The notes beneath the pieces were generated by a model that had not been told where the DNA came from, searched no databases, and saw nothing but the letters and a program-made list of their open reading frames with translations. A stretch of 64,000 bases of DNA from positions 62,001 through 126,000 of the forward strand of contig NZ_FWZU01000005.1 in the NCBI RefSeq assembly GCF_900177375.1, given 5' to 3'. A program made the translations under genes and the position numbers. Shown here piece by piece: positions 1 through 9,005 of the stretch; within the stretch, counting starts at the first letter, position 1, and each line of letters begins with the position of its first letter. This DNA comes from Desulfovibrio gilichinskyi. Lineage in GTDB: Bacteria; Desulfobacterota; Desulfovibrionia; Desulfovibrionales; Desulfovibrionaceae.

Positions 1-1865
1 CGCATAATTTTACCGGAACGTGTTTTGGGAAGCCCTCTGGAGAATTGTATAATTTCCGGGACTGCGACGGGCCCGATTTCTTTGCGTACCCAGTCACGAA
101 GAATGTTGCCCGTCTCTTCATCCTCATCAAGGCCGTCACGCAGGGTTACATATGCGTAAACGGCTTGGCCCTTAACCTCGTGAGGTATACCTACCACTGC
201 CGCTTCAGTCACATCGGGGTGAGCAATCAGTGCGGATTCAATTTCCGTTGTTCCCAGTCTATGTCCTGAAACATTCATAATATCATCTAGCCTGCCCATA
301 ATCCAGATGAACCCGTCTTCATCAATTCTTGCGCCGTCACCTGTTTCATACATGCCGTTAAAACGTTCGAAGTATGTTCTGCTATATCTTTTCTGGTCGT
401 TGTTTATAGCGTGCAGCATTCCAGGCCATGGCTTTGTGATTACCAGATGCCCGCCTTCGTTAACGTCTGCGGGCGTGCCGTCACTGCGCAGAACTGCCAC
501 GCTTATTCCTGGGAGCGGCTTGGTCGCGGACCCCGGCTTAAGCTTAGTCGCGTAGGGAAGCGGAGATATAATGATACCTCCGGTTTCTGTCTGCCACCAT
601 GTGTCGAGCAGTGGCAGTTTATTTTTACCTATATGTTTGTGGTACCACATCCACACTTCAGGGCTGATGGGTTCGCCGACTGTTCCGAGAATTCTAAGGG
701 ATGACATATCGAATTTATCTGTCCACTGTTTCCCTTCCCTCATAAGAGCACGTATGGCTGTGGGGGTGGTATAGAAAATATTTACGCCGAATTTGTTAAT
801 TATGTTCCAGTATCTGTCCGGTTTCGGATAGGTCGGGACTCCTTCATACATCAAAGTCGTAGCCCCGAGAGCGAGCGGGCCGTATACGGTATAGCTGTGT
901 CCTGTAATCCAGCCCAGGTCCGCAGTGCACCAGTGAACATCATCTTCTTTTAGGTCGAAAACCCACTGAGATGTATGTGCCACGCAGGTAAGATATCCGC
1001 CTACAGTATGAACTATCCCTTTGGGTTTGCCCGTGCTGCCGGAGGTGTAAAGGATAAAAAGAGGATCGTTTGAGTTAAGAGGAACAGGAGCGCAGCAATC
1101 AAGGATATCTTCAGCAGCCATTTCTTCATGCCACCACGTATCCCTGCCTTCAATGAATTCTATTTCATTTCCGGTTCTCTTGACTATGATGACCTGTTCA
1201 ATTGACGGGCATGAAAGCAGAGCTTCATCCACATTTTTTTTCAGAGGAATTATTTTGCTGTTTCTGAATACTCCATCGCTTGTGATCAGAACTTTAGCTT
1301 CGCAGTCAAGAATACGGCTTTGCAGGCTGATTGATGAAAACCCTGCAAAAACAATGGAGTGCACAGCTCCGATGCGTGCACAGGCGAGCATGGCTATAAT
1401 CTGCTCTGGGACCATGGGCAGGTATATTGCAATCCGGTCGCCTTTGCTGACACCCATTTTTGTTAGAACATTGGCGAATCTGCACACTTTACGGTGCAGC
1501 ATCTGGTATGTGAAGACAAGTACATCTTCTTCCGGTTCGCCTTGCCATATAAGCGCGGCTTTATTTCTGCGTCCTGCTGTCAGGTGGCGGTCAAGGCAGT
1601 TGTATGCTGCGTTAAGCCTTCCGCCTTCAAACCAGTTGTATTCATGTTTTTCAGGATCAGAGACTAGAGTTTCCCGAAAATCCCGATTCCAGTGGAGCAG
1701 CGTCCGCGCTCTTTCAGCCCAGAATCCTTCGGGATCTTTTGCTGCTTTTGAGTATATTTCATCATATTGCTTCATACTTCCGATAAAAGCCTGATTTTGC
1801 ATATCGGCAGGCGGATCGAAAGTTCTTTGTTCCGTAACCAGATTTTCAATGGATTTTTCACTCAT
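1..1865 (-). CDS. acsA: Acetyl-CoA synthetase, AMP-forming (C-terminus cut by window edge)
   Basis: Activates acetate with ATP and CoA to acetyl-CoA through acetyl-AMP in the cytoplasm. I translated the minus strand from the ATG at 1865: 621 residues are visible of a family length near 650. Seen are the phosphate-binding loop YTSGSTGKPKG, the adenylate-forming signature TWWQTETG, the hinge region YETGDGARIDEDG and, right at the edge, PKTRSGKIM, whose lysine is the residue acetylated by Pat in characterised Acs enzymes. The last codon in view is incomplete, so the gene runs off the left end; nothing suggests it is broken. It is transcribed divergently from a Pat-type acetyltransferase gene across 224 bases. 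An AGGAAT motif lies about 15 bases before the ATG, a weak ribosome site. Confidence 0.96.
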   Translation of the reverse strand, partial: MSEKSIENLVTEQRTFDPPADMQNQAFIGSMKQYDEIYSKAAKDPEGFWAERARTLLHWNRDFRETLVSDPEKHEYNWFEGGRLNAAYNCLDRHLTAGRRNKAALIWQGEPEEDVLVFTYQMLHRKVCRFANVLTKMGVSKGDRIAIYLPMVPEQIIAMLACARIGAVHSIVFAGFSSISLQSRILDCEAKVLITSDGVFRNSKIIPLKKNVDEALLSCPSIEQVIIVKRTGNEIEFIEGRDTWWHEEMAAEDILDCCAPVPLNSNDPLFILYTSGSTGKPKGIVHTVGGYLTCVAHTSQWVFDLKEDDVHWCTADLGWITGHSYTVYGPLALGATTLMYEGVPTYPKPDRYWNIINKFGVNIFYTTPTAIRALMREGKQWTDKFDMSSLRILGTVGEPISPEVWMWYHKHIGKNKLPLLDTWWQTETGGIIISPLPYATKLKPGSATKPLPGISVAVLRSDGTPADVNEGGHLVITKPWPGMLHAINNDQKRYSRTYFERFNGMYETGDGARIDEDGFIWIMGRLDDIMNVSGHRLGTTEIESALIAHPDVTEAAVVGIPHEVKGQAVYAYVTLRDGLDEDEETGNILRDWVRKEIGPVAVPEIIQFSRGLPKTRSGKIM

Positions 1866-2089
1866 AGTATTTACTCTGATAATTCCTGTCTGTTCGCGAT
1901 TTTCACACCTTATATATTAATATACTCTGTTTCAATTAAGATGGATAGTGTTGAGCTCCTAATTTCAATCCTGCATTATTTCTGTTACTGGTAGGATTCA
2001 TGGTAGTTTGTGCTTGATAATGGTTTCAATACATAGGTATGACGACATAGAGCTGTTTTTTATCTTTTCAATATTAAAAAGAGGCTTTC

Positions 2090-4795
2090 ATGAGTGTTGT
2101 TAATCTGGAGTTCCTTTTTCAACCTAGATCCGTAGCCGTTATCGGGGCTACCAACGAACCTGGTAATCCCGGCAATATTCTTATGCGTAATCTTATGGGC
2201 GGAGGTTTTCTCGGTCCTGTTATGCCTGTAAGCACAGATGCGGAAGCAATCTCAGGAGTTCTCACGTATAAGGATGTGGAAGGGCTGCCGAAGGTTCCTG
2301 ATCTGGCGATTATCTGCCGTCCGCTTGAGGAATGTCCTGAACTGCTCATGAAGTTGCGCAAAAGAGGTGTAAGAGCGGCGGCTTTGATAGGTCCGGGCTT
2401 CAGTGAAATGAGTGAAGAGGAAAGGAATAAACTCAGTAAAGAACTTCTGAAAGCGGCAAATTCTCCGCAGATGCGAATTCTGGGTCCGAAAAGTCTCGGC
2501 TTTATTAATCCTTCATTAAATTTGAACGCCAGCATAGCTCCTCTTCCGGCAAAAGCCGGAAAAATTGCATTTGTTTCACAGTCTGACAGTTTTATTCCTA
2601 CAGTTCTTGACTGGGCGCATACCAATGATATCGGATTTTCACATGTTATTTCTATGGGCAGCAGAATCGATCTTTCTTTCGGAGATGTGCTTGATTATCT
2701 CGGTTCTGATTCTTATACCCGCTCTATCCTGCTCTATATTGAGTCTATTAACGACGCCAGAGACTTTATGTCTGCCGCCAGAGCCGCTTCGCGTAATAAG
2801 CCTGTGCTGGTGATCCGGCCCGGTCTTGCCATTCAGCACGTTACGCAGGAACTTGCTCAGCTTGGTAATTCTATGAGCGCGCGGGCTGATGAGGTTTTCG
2901 ATGTCGCTTTCCGTCGTGCGGGGATGTTGCGGGTCCAGACTATTGACGGACTGTTTGACGCGGCCCAGACTCTTGCCAGCCTTCGTCAGCCTGTCCGCGG
3001 CAACAGGTTGGCAATTCTTGCAAACGGAGCAAGCGCGGGACTGACCGCCGCAGACGGACTTATCAGGCGCGGCGGCGAGCTGGCTAAAATTTCAGGTGAG
3101 ACAATAGAGAAACTTGATAAGCTTTTTGCAGGAAGATGGGGAAAGTCCAATCCGGTCAATGTGGGTTTTGACACATCCGGCGAGACATATCTTGAAGCTG
3201 TGAAGATTCTTATTAAGGACAAGGGCGTTGATGCCGTTTTAATTGTGAATGTACCGTTTTCAGGTTTTTCAGGTGTTGAAACAGCTGAAATACTTGCAAA
3301 AGGTCTAAAAAAAATCAGGCGTATGGTTCTGACTGCGTGGCTAGGGTCCGGTATGTCACGTAAGGCCAGAAAAGTTTTTTCTTTTGCCGGAATTCCTACC
3401 TATGAAAGCGCAGATCAAGCTGTGCGCGCGTTTATGTATATGGCTGAATATCAGCGAAATCAGGAACTTTTGACTGAAACTCCTGATTCACTTCCATCTG
3501 ACTTTTTCCCTGACACTACCTCCGCCCGTGAGATTGTCCGCAAAGCTCTTGCAGAGGGGCGCGAGACTTTAAATGAGCCGGAATCGCATCGGGTTCTTGC
3601 TTCTTACGGTATTCCGGTGGTTGAAACCCGAATAGCTGTTTCTGCGCGTGAAGCCGTTATTGCCGCGGATGAACTCGGCTGTCCTGTCGCTCTTAAAATC
3701 CGCTCTCCGCAAATCAGCCAGCCTTATGATGTCGGTGGAGTTGTTCTAGATCTTGAAAGCCCTGAAAAAGTCTGGGAAGCCGCAGCTACTATGCTGACCC
3801 GTGTAAACAGGCAAAGACCTGATGCTTATATTGAAGGTTTTATTGTTCAGAAAATGGGTAGAAGATCCAGAGCACACGAATTATTTATTTCAGCATCTGT
3901 TGACCCGACTTTCGGTCCTATGATCCATTTCGGACATGGAGGAATGACCAGAGAAGTGGTTCGGGATCAGGCTATAGCATTAGTTCCGCTTAATATGAGT
4001 CTGGCCCGTGAGCTGATCAGCCGGACCCATATTTTCAGATTGCTTTCCGGAACTCCGACTCAGCCTCCGGTGGATATTGAAGACCTGTGCTTGACGCTTA
4101 TTCAGGTCTCCCAGCTTTTTATTGATATTCCGCAAATCGAGCATCTAGATATTAACCCGCTTTATGCCGATGATTCAGGCGTACTTGCTTTGGGGGCAAA
4201 AATAAGGATTGCCGAATGCGGAGCGAATTGTCCGAAGCTGGCAATCAGACCTTATCCCAGAGAGCTTGAAGAATGTGTGGTGCTGCGTGACAGCAGGCAG
4301 GTAACCCTGCGCCCCATAAGGCCGGAAGATGAGCCTGCTCATTATACTTTTTTAGAGCAGGTCTCAGACGAGGACATGCGGATGCGCTTTTTCGGAGTGG
4401 TCCGCAGAGATTTTGATCATAAGGATATGTCCCGCTTTACGCAGATTAATTATGACCGTGAAATGGCATTTATCGCTACCGCCATAGGTCCTAAAGGAAC
4501 TCCGGAAACTCTTGGCGTTGTGCGTACTTCAACCAAGCCGGATAACTCAGAGGCGGAATTTGCCATACTGGTCCGGTCCGATCTTAAAGGAACAGGTCTT
4601 GGAAGTATGCTTTTCCATAAAATTATTCGCTACACTCGTGAAAGAGGAACTCATTGGCTGGTAGGACAGACTTTGTTTGAAAATAAAGCCATGCAGGGAT
4701 TGTCACGTAAATTCGGATTTGAAATAAGTGAAAATTACGAAGAAGATCTTGTTGAAATGAGGCTTGATTGTACTAAAGAGCCTGAAAAGAAATAG
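2090..4795 (+). CDS. Pat/PatZ-type protein acetyltransferase (acyl-CoA synthetase-like domains fused to GNAT)
   Basis: A 901-residue fusion: a CoA-binding Rossmann domain at the N-terminus (VAVIGATNEPGNPGN), a succinyl-CoA-ligase-like flavodoxin fold to about residue 460, an ATP-grasp domain at about 485-720, and a GNAT acetyltransferase at about 740-895 with the acetyl-CoA loop KGTGLGS. This is the architecture of Pat/PatZ, which acetylates the active-site lysine of Acs. In true ADP-forming acetyl-CoA synthetases a phospho-histidine lies in a SHTG motif just before the AFRRAGM segment; here that stretch reads QLGNSMSARADEVFDVAFR, without the histidine, so the synthetase half is probably a sensor rather than an enzyme. 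It is divergent from acsA. AGAGGC before the ATG supports the start. The name is by architecture and neighbour, not by alignment. Confidence 0.9.
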   Translation: MSVVNLEFLFQPRSVAVIGATNEPGNPGNILMRNLMGGGFLGPVMPVSTDAEAISGVLTYKDVEGLPKVPDLAIICRPLEECPELLMKLRKRGVRAAALIGPGFSEMSEEERNKLSKELLKAANSPQMRILGPKSLGFINPSLNLNASIAPLPAKAGKIAFVSQSDSFIPTVLDWAHTNDIGFSHVISMGSRIDLSFGDVLDYLGSDSYTRSILLYIESINDARDFMSAARAASRNKPVLVIRPGLAIQHVTQELAQLGNSMSARADEVFDVAFRRAGMLRVQTIDGLFDAAQTLASLRQPVRGNRLAILANGASAGLTAADGLIRRGGELAKISGETIEKLDKLFAGRWGKSNPVNVGFDTSGETYLEAVKILIKDKGVDAVLIVNVPFSGFSGVETAEILAKGLKKIRRMVLTAWLGSGMSRKARKVFSFAGIPTYESADQAVRAFMYMAEYQRNQELLTETPDSLPSDFFPDTTSAREIVRKALAEGRETLNEPESHRVLASYGIPVVETRIAVSAREAVIAADELGCPVALKIRSPQISQPYDVGGVVLDLESPEKVWEAAATMLTRVNRQRPDAYIEGFIVQKMGRRSRAHELFISASVDPTFGPMIHFGHGGMTREVVRDQAIALVPLNMSLARELISRTHIFRLLSGTPTQPPVDIEDLCLTLIQVSQLFIDIPQIEHLDINPLYADDSGVLALGAKIRIAECGANCPKLAIRPYPRELEECVVLRDSRQVTLRPIRPEDEPAHYTFLEQVSDEDMRMRFFGVVRRDFDHKDMSRFTQINYDREMAFIATAIGPKGTPETLGVVRTSTKPDNSEAEFAILVRSDLKGTGLGSMLFHKIIRYTRERGTHWLVGQTLFENKAMQGLSRKFGFEISENYEEDLVEMRLDCTKEPEKK

Positions 4796-4827
4796 TAAAA
4801 GCTAATCTTATTTTAACGTAAGTTTTA

Positions 4828-4863
4828 AAATCCCGGCTCTGAGTAAATTCAGGGCCGGGATTT
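4828..4863. terminator. Bidirectional intrinsic terminator
   Basis: The arms AAATCCCGGC (4828-4837) and GCCGGGATTT (4854-4863) pair perfectly, and an inner CTGA/TCAG pairing tightens the loop. T-rich sequence follows on the plus strand. It separates the convergent acetyltransferase and C69 peptidase genes. Confidence 0.85.
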
Positions 4864-4869
4864 ATTCTT

Positions 4870-6609
4870 TTATTGTTCGCCTTTCTGCTTAATGTAGGTC
4901 AGCGGGCCTTGTTCATATCCGACTTGCTTCAGCCACCACGCTGGATAGAAGACAGGATTGGCAACTCCGGCTGAAGTGTTGAGATAACCGTCATTGTATT
5001 TAATGTAGAGGGTTTCAGACAGCTTCCACCAATCTTTCAAAATATTTTGAGCATTGGTGTCGCAATATTTTGTGAGCATCTGCTTTGCTTCATCAATTTT
5101 TTTGTTTTTGATAAGAGCAAGTGCCGTTTTTTCAATTTCAGCCTGTTTGCCGAATGCTTCCGTTTCATATTGATCACGCACAGCCTTAATATCCTTTATC
5201 ATATAAGAATATTTCAGCATTGCATAATTGGCTACATAGTTAAACGCTGTCCACATGCTGTTGTGGCTGAATTTAAGAATGTCAGCCTGTTGGAGCGGGG
5301 CGGGCAGATTGTTTACTCCTGCATAAAACGGCATCAGGCAGGCTGTAGCCGGACGGTCAGGTCCGAACCATGTGAGGCCGCCGATAGTGTCCGGTAATCC
5401 TTTGCGGGACTGGTTTACGTAAGCATAAACGCATCTGTAAATGTTAAGTGGGCGTTCAAATGCTCCTTTGAGCGGGGTGAGAGCTTCATCGTTGCCGGAG
5501 GTAGCTTCGGCCTGCCCTTCGAATCTGTTAGGATTATTGAAAGGCCCTGATGCCATACCTTTGGTCAGGTCAAACTCAGTTCCTTCATAGTTATCTCTGT
5601 GAACAGAGAAAATATCTTCCACGCTGAGTTTGTTATCCGGCTTAATGGCGAATGGATATTCTTTGGTCAGCGGTCCTTCCACCCATGCTGAAACCTTTTT
5701 GGATGGAGCAACCAGAGACTGTGCTCTCCAGACTCTGCGCAGTGAGTAATACGGATGGTGATATTCTCCGTCACCATAAACTTTAGTCCAGTCCAGTTTG
5801 CCTTCTTTAGGCGACCACCAGCCTTTTTCTTTTGCTGCTGAAAAGATGTTTTTGGAATACATCATGTCGCGCGCGCCTTTGCGTATTTCACGGATGCGGA
5901 ACTGATTTGCGGCAACAAAAAAACTGTCATCAGGAACGCGTTGAGCAACCCATACTCCGTTTGTACCTTCTTTGTCGTAGCCGCACATTTCCATAACCCA
6001 GCCTTCATCGGGATCTGCCACGAGCAGTGTTTCTCCTGTTCCGTAGTATCCGTACTTATCGATAAGTTCGCCCATGAGCTTTACTGCGTCACGTGCTTTT
6101 ATGCACCGCTCCAAAGCAACACGTGAGAGCTCAGACGAATAAAATAAACGTTTGCCCGCAGCCGGTTCAGGTTCCACTTTTGCTTTATCAGTACACTCGC
6201 CGATGGAAAGTTGGTGCTCATTCATAATGGCGTAGTTGGCATCAAAATATGCGTAGGTATGTTTGACCTGCGGAATAAATCCAATGGGTACGCTTTGAGG
6301 ATAGCCTGGAGTGTTATAACCGGGGCCGCGTTCCTTAGAAACAATCCTGTGAGTTTCACTTGCACCCCATTCCGGCTTATATCCCAAAGAGCAACCGTCG
6401 TAGTATACAGCGCGCATGCTTCCTTTCTCATGGTCCATTGCGGGAACGTATATAAGTCGTCCGTCTCCAAGCCCGTCGTCGGAGTGTGAAACCATAACTG
6501 AGCCGTCAGCAGATGCTTTCTTACCAGTGAGAGTGGTTGTGCATGCCGATGCAGGATATGCTGCAAGCAGAAATGCTCCGACTACGAAGATCAGCAGAAG
6601 TTTTTTCAT
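4870..6609 (-). CDS. Secreted C69-family dipeptidase
   Basis: An N-terminal-nucleophile peptidase of MEROPS family C69 (PepD-like), 579 residues from the chosen start. A signal peptide (MKKLLLIFVVGAFLLAAYPASA) precedes CTTTLTGKKASADGS; the exposed Cys is the expected nucleophile after cleavage, and the S/D-rich 'VMVSHSDD' after it is typical of the family. It probably trims peptides in the periplasm. An upstream ATG at 6621 is in frame, but GAGG lies 7 bases before the ATG at 6609 and nothing comparable precedes 6621, so I chose 6609. The gene stands alone, closed by a shared hairpin at its 3' end. The 295 bases before it, up to the TTG of the next gene at 6905, hold no gene I can see. Confidence 0.88.
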   Translation of the reverse strand: MKKLLLIFVVGAFLLAAYPASACTTTLTGKKASADGSVMVSHSDDGLGDGRLIYVPAMDHEKGSMRAVYYDGCSLGYKPEWGASETHRIVSKERGPGYNTPGYPQSVPIGFIPQVKHTYAYFDANYAIMNEHQLSIGECTDKAKVEPEPAAGKRLFYSSELSRVALERCIKARDAVKLMGELIDKYGYYGTGETLLVADPDEGWVMEMCGYDKEGTNGVWVAQRVPDDSFFVAANQFRIREIRKGARDMMYSKNIFSAAKEKGWWSPKEGKLDWTKVYGDGEYHHPYYSLRRVWRAQSLVAPSKKVSAWVEGPLTKEYPFAIKPDNKLSVEDIFSVHRDNYEGTEFDLTKGMASGPFNNPNRFEGQAEATSGNDEALTPLKGAFERPLNIYRCVYAYVNQSRKGLPDTIGGLTWFGPDRPATACLMPFYAGVNNLPAPLQQADILKFSHNSMWTAFNYVANYAMLKYSYMIKDIKAVRDQYETEAFGKQAEIEKTALALIKNKKIDEAKQMLTKYCDTNAQNILKDWWKLSETLYIKYNDGYLNTSAGVANPVFYPAWWLKQVGYEQGPLTYIKQKGEQ

Positions 6610-6904
6610 GGTGTGCCTCATGACTGTTAATGAAATTGTGTTGTTTATCTTTAAATCAGGATGGTTTTATACCATATGTAGAAGCGTGGTACAATTGCCG
6701 AGGTGGATTATTTGACGGATTGTTTATGAAGACTTTGCGGATTTTGCCATAGTTAATCTGGCACGGATCAGCACTTTGAATTATTATATTTATTCAGCTT
6801 CAAAGCGCAGAAAGAGTTTTTTATAAGCAGCTTGCAAAAACATGCTTCCGGTATGTATGGTGTCCCCATAAAGCTCAAACCAATCAAACTGGCGGAGACC
6901 CAAA

Positions 6905-7603
6905 TTGAGAAAATTGTTTACAATTTTTAGTACATTGATCCTGATCTTATCAACAGTGGTAATCAGTTCTGCCCAAAACAGTTCCGCCGTTCCTGCCCAG
7001 CCGTTACTGGATGCCGATCAGGCTTTTGTTCTTTTAAAAGAGGGCAATTTGCGGTTTGTGAAAGGCTCCAGCGTTTATCCGAATCAAACCTCATATCAGC
7101 GAAAGGTACTGGCTCTGAAAGGGGAGCAGCCATTTGCAACCGTTGTTACAGGATCAGATTCCAGAGTTGATCCGGTTTTGATTTTTGATCGCGGTCTTGG
7201 TGATATTTACACGGTTAGAAGTGCGGGAAATGTGGCCGGAACGGATACACTGGCTTCGGTAGAATATTCTATGATTGCACTTGAAACCCCGCTCCTTGTT
7301 GTCATGGGGCATACAAGGAGCAGTATTATCAAAGCTGCAGTGGATAAAGTGAGTGTTAAAGGATACTTGCTTCAACTGGTGGGCAAACTTGATCCGGCCA
7401 TAAAAATGACCAAGCTTATGTACCCTTCGTTAAAAGGAAAGGAACTGGTGGATAAGGTTGCCGAAACAAATGTAAGGCAGGTTTTACGCGATATTTTAGG
7501 TCACTGTCCGGCCGTGCTTGAAAAAGTCAGGTCAGGTAAAGCGCAGGTTATGGGCGCAGTTTATGACACTGATACAGGCGTCGTTAACTGGCTTGGGCCT
7601 TAG
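6905..7603 (+). CDS. Exported beta-carbonic anhydrase-like protein lacking zinc cysteines
   Basis: A 232-residue protein with a signal peptide (hydrophobic to about residue 22, SSAQ cleavage area) and a beta-carbonic anhydrase fold. The diagnostic segments are recognisable: TGSDSRVDP at 82-90 in place of C-x-D-x-R, the RSAGN loop at 105-109, and GHTRSS at 135-140 in place of G-H-x-x-C-G. Of the three zinc ligands only His136 remains; the two cysteines are Gly83 and Ser139. Asp85 and Arg87 of the dyad are retained. It is therefore unlikely to bind zinc in the usual way and may be a non-catalytic relative. The start is TTG, supported by GGCGGAG about 8 bases upstream and by the signal peptide that follows. 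Its stop lies only 6 bases from the converging ntrX stop. Confidence 0.8.
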   Translation: MRKLFTIFSTLILILSTVVISSAQNSSAVPAQPLLDADQAFVLLKEGNLRFVKGSSVYPNQTSYQRKVLALKGEQPFATVVTGSDSRVDPVLIFDRGLGDIYTVRSAGNVAGTDTLASVEYSMIALETPLLVVMGHTRSSIIKAAVDKVSVKGYLLQLVGKLDPAIKMTKLMYPSLKGKELVDKVAETNVRQVLRDILGHCPAVLEKVRSGKAQVMGAVYDTDTGVVNWLGP

Positions 7604-7609
7604 ATCTAG

Positions 7610-8995
7610 TTAATCCGTTTGGATGTCGTAAGATTTAAGTTTACGATACAATGAACTTCTCTCAAGACCGATGGCGTCTGCCAATTTTGATACGCTGCCG
7701 TTGAATTCTTTCAGTTTTGCTTCAAGAAATTGGGCTTCAAAATCAGCACGTGCTTTTTTGAAATCCAGTTGTCCTTCCGGAATCTGGAGAGGCTGTTGAT
7801 CCTGATCAGGTCTTTCAACTCGTGCTCCGTATACTATTTCCGGCGGCAGATTTTCCGGGCCGACTTCCTTCCCTCCGAACATGATAAGCATCCGTTCAAC
7901 AAAATTTTTGAGTTCACGAACATTGCCCGGCCATGCGTACTCGGTCAGAATTTTTAATGCCGCGTCTGTAAATGTTAACGGTTTTAAACCGTGCTGCCTG
8001 TTGAGCCTTGTGATGAATTCTTCGATAAGAAGCTTAATATCTTCAGCTCGTTCTCTCAAAGGAGCAACTTCTAATGGAAAAACTTTCAGTCTGTAATATA
8101 AATCTTCGCGGAAATTACCGTTTTTGATTTCCTGAAAAAGATCTTTATTTGTCGCCGCTATAACGCGGACATTCACATTGATTGTTTTACGACCGCCGAC
8201 TCTTTCAAAACATTGTTCCTGAAGAATTCGGAGTATTTTTGCCTGTGTTTTAAGGCTCATGTCGCCGATTTCGTCAAGAAACAACGTTCCGGTATCTGCC
8301 AGTTCAAATTTGCCTTCCTGGGCTCTTTCGGCTCCGGTGAAGGCACCTTTTTCATGTCCGAAAAGTTCTGATTCAATCAGTTCTTCCGGTATTGCCGCGC
8401 AGTTTACAGCCACCAGCGGCCTGTCTTTGCGGAGGCTTTGTGAATGAATTGAGCGGGCGACTATTTCTTTTCCTGTTCCGTTCTCGCCGGTTATAAGAAC
8501 CCACGCTTCCGTCGGGGCTACTTGTCCGATGACTTCGCGCATGTAAACAATTGCTTCCGAACGTCCTGTTAACTTTGCAGGCTGTTCAGTTTCAATTCTG
8601 GTTCGCAGGGCTTTGTTTTCAGATTGTAATCGTGAAAATTCTACTGCTTTTTCAGCTGTAATAATGACCTTTTCCAGCGAAAGCGGCTTTTCAATGAAAT
8701 CAAATGCCCCTTTTTTAATTGCAGATACGGCTGTTTCAATATTTCCGTGACCTGAAATCATAACAACAGGCAGCCAGTCCCATTCTTTTTTAATGCGTTC
8801 CAGCACTTCAAGTCCATCCATGCCGGGCAGCCAAATGTCCAGAAAAACAAGATCAGGCATATCTTCAGATAAAGATTGCAATGCCGCTTCACCGCTGTCA
8901 GCTTCGCTGACTGAAAAGCCTTCGTCTTCTAAAACGCCTCTCAGAGAATATCTGATCCCGTCTTCATCATCGACAATGAGTATGCTTTTTGTCAT
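7610..8995 (-). CDS. ntrX: NtrX-type sigma-54-dependent response regulator
   Basis: A 461-residue NtrC-class activator: receiver domain (1-120, phospho-acceptor Asp53 in LVFLDIWLPG), AAA+ domain (about 140-370) with Walker A GENGTGKE and the sigma-54 contact loop GAFTGA, then a Fis-type helix-turn-helix at the C-terminus (LADAIGLERSSLYRKLKSY). It would activate RNA polymerase-sigma54 promoters. The GENGTGKE variant and the NtrY-like kinase in the same operon favour NtrX over NtrC. It is the last gene of a minus-strand run, starting 10 bases after the stop of the HD-GYP regulator. No hairpin terminator separates its stop from the converging gene. Confidence 0.9.
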   Translation of the reverse strand: MTKSILIVDDEDGIRYSLRGVLEDEGFSVSEADSGEAALQSLSEDMPDLVFLDIWLPGMDGLEVLERIKKEWDWLPVVMISGHGNIETAVSAIKKGAFDFIEKPLSLEKVIITAEKAVEFSRLQSENKALRTRIETEQPAKLTGRSEAIVYMREVIGQVAPTEAWVLITGENGTGKEIVARSIHSQSLRKDRPLVAVNCAAIPEELIESELFGHEKGAFTGAERAQEGKFELADTGTLFLDEIGDMSLKTQAKILRILQEQCFERVGGRKTINVNVRVIAATNKDLFQEIKNGNFREDLYYRLKVFPLEVAPLRERAEDIKLLIEEFITRLNRQHGLKPLTFTDAALKILTEYAWPGNVRELKNFVERMLIMFGGKEVGPENLPPEIVYGARVERPDQDQQPLQIPEGQLDFKKARADFEAQFLEAKLKEFNGSVSKLADAIGLERSSLYRKLKSYDIQTD

Positions 8996-9005
8996 TTAGT
9001 GTCCG

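Noticed and set aside
1153-1794. A 213-codon plus-strand open frame inside acsA
   Set aside because: Antisense to a clear acetyl-CoA synthetase; no ribosome site and no protein-like pattern.
6759-6774. TGGCAC followed by AGCAC, a possible sigma-54 promoter before the carbonic anhydrase-like gene
   Set aside because: The GG-to-GC spacing is 9 instead of 10 and the -12 TTGC is AGCA; too poor to call.
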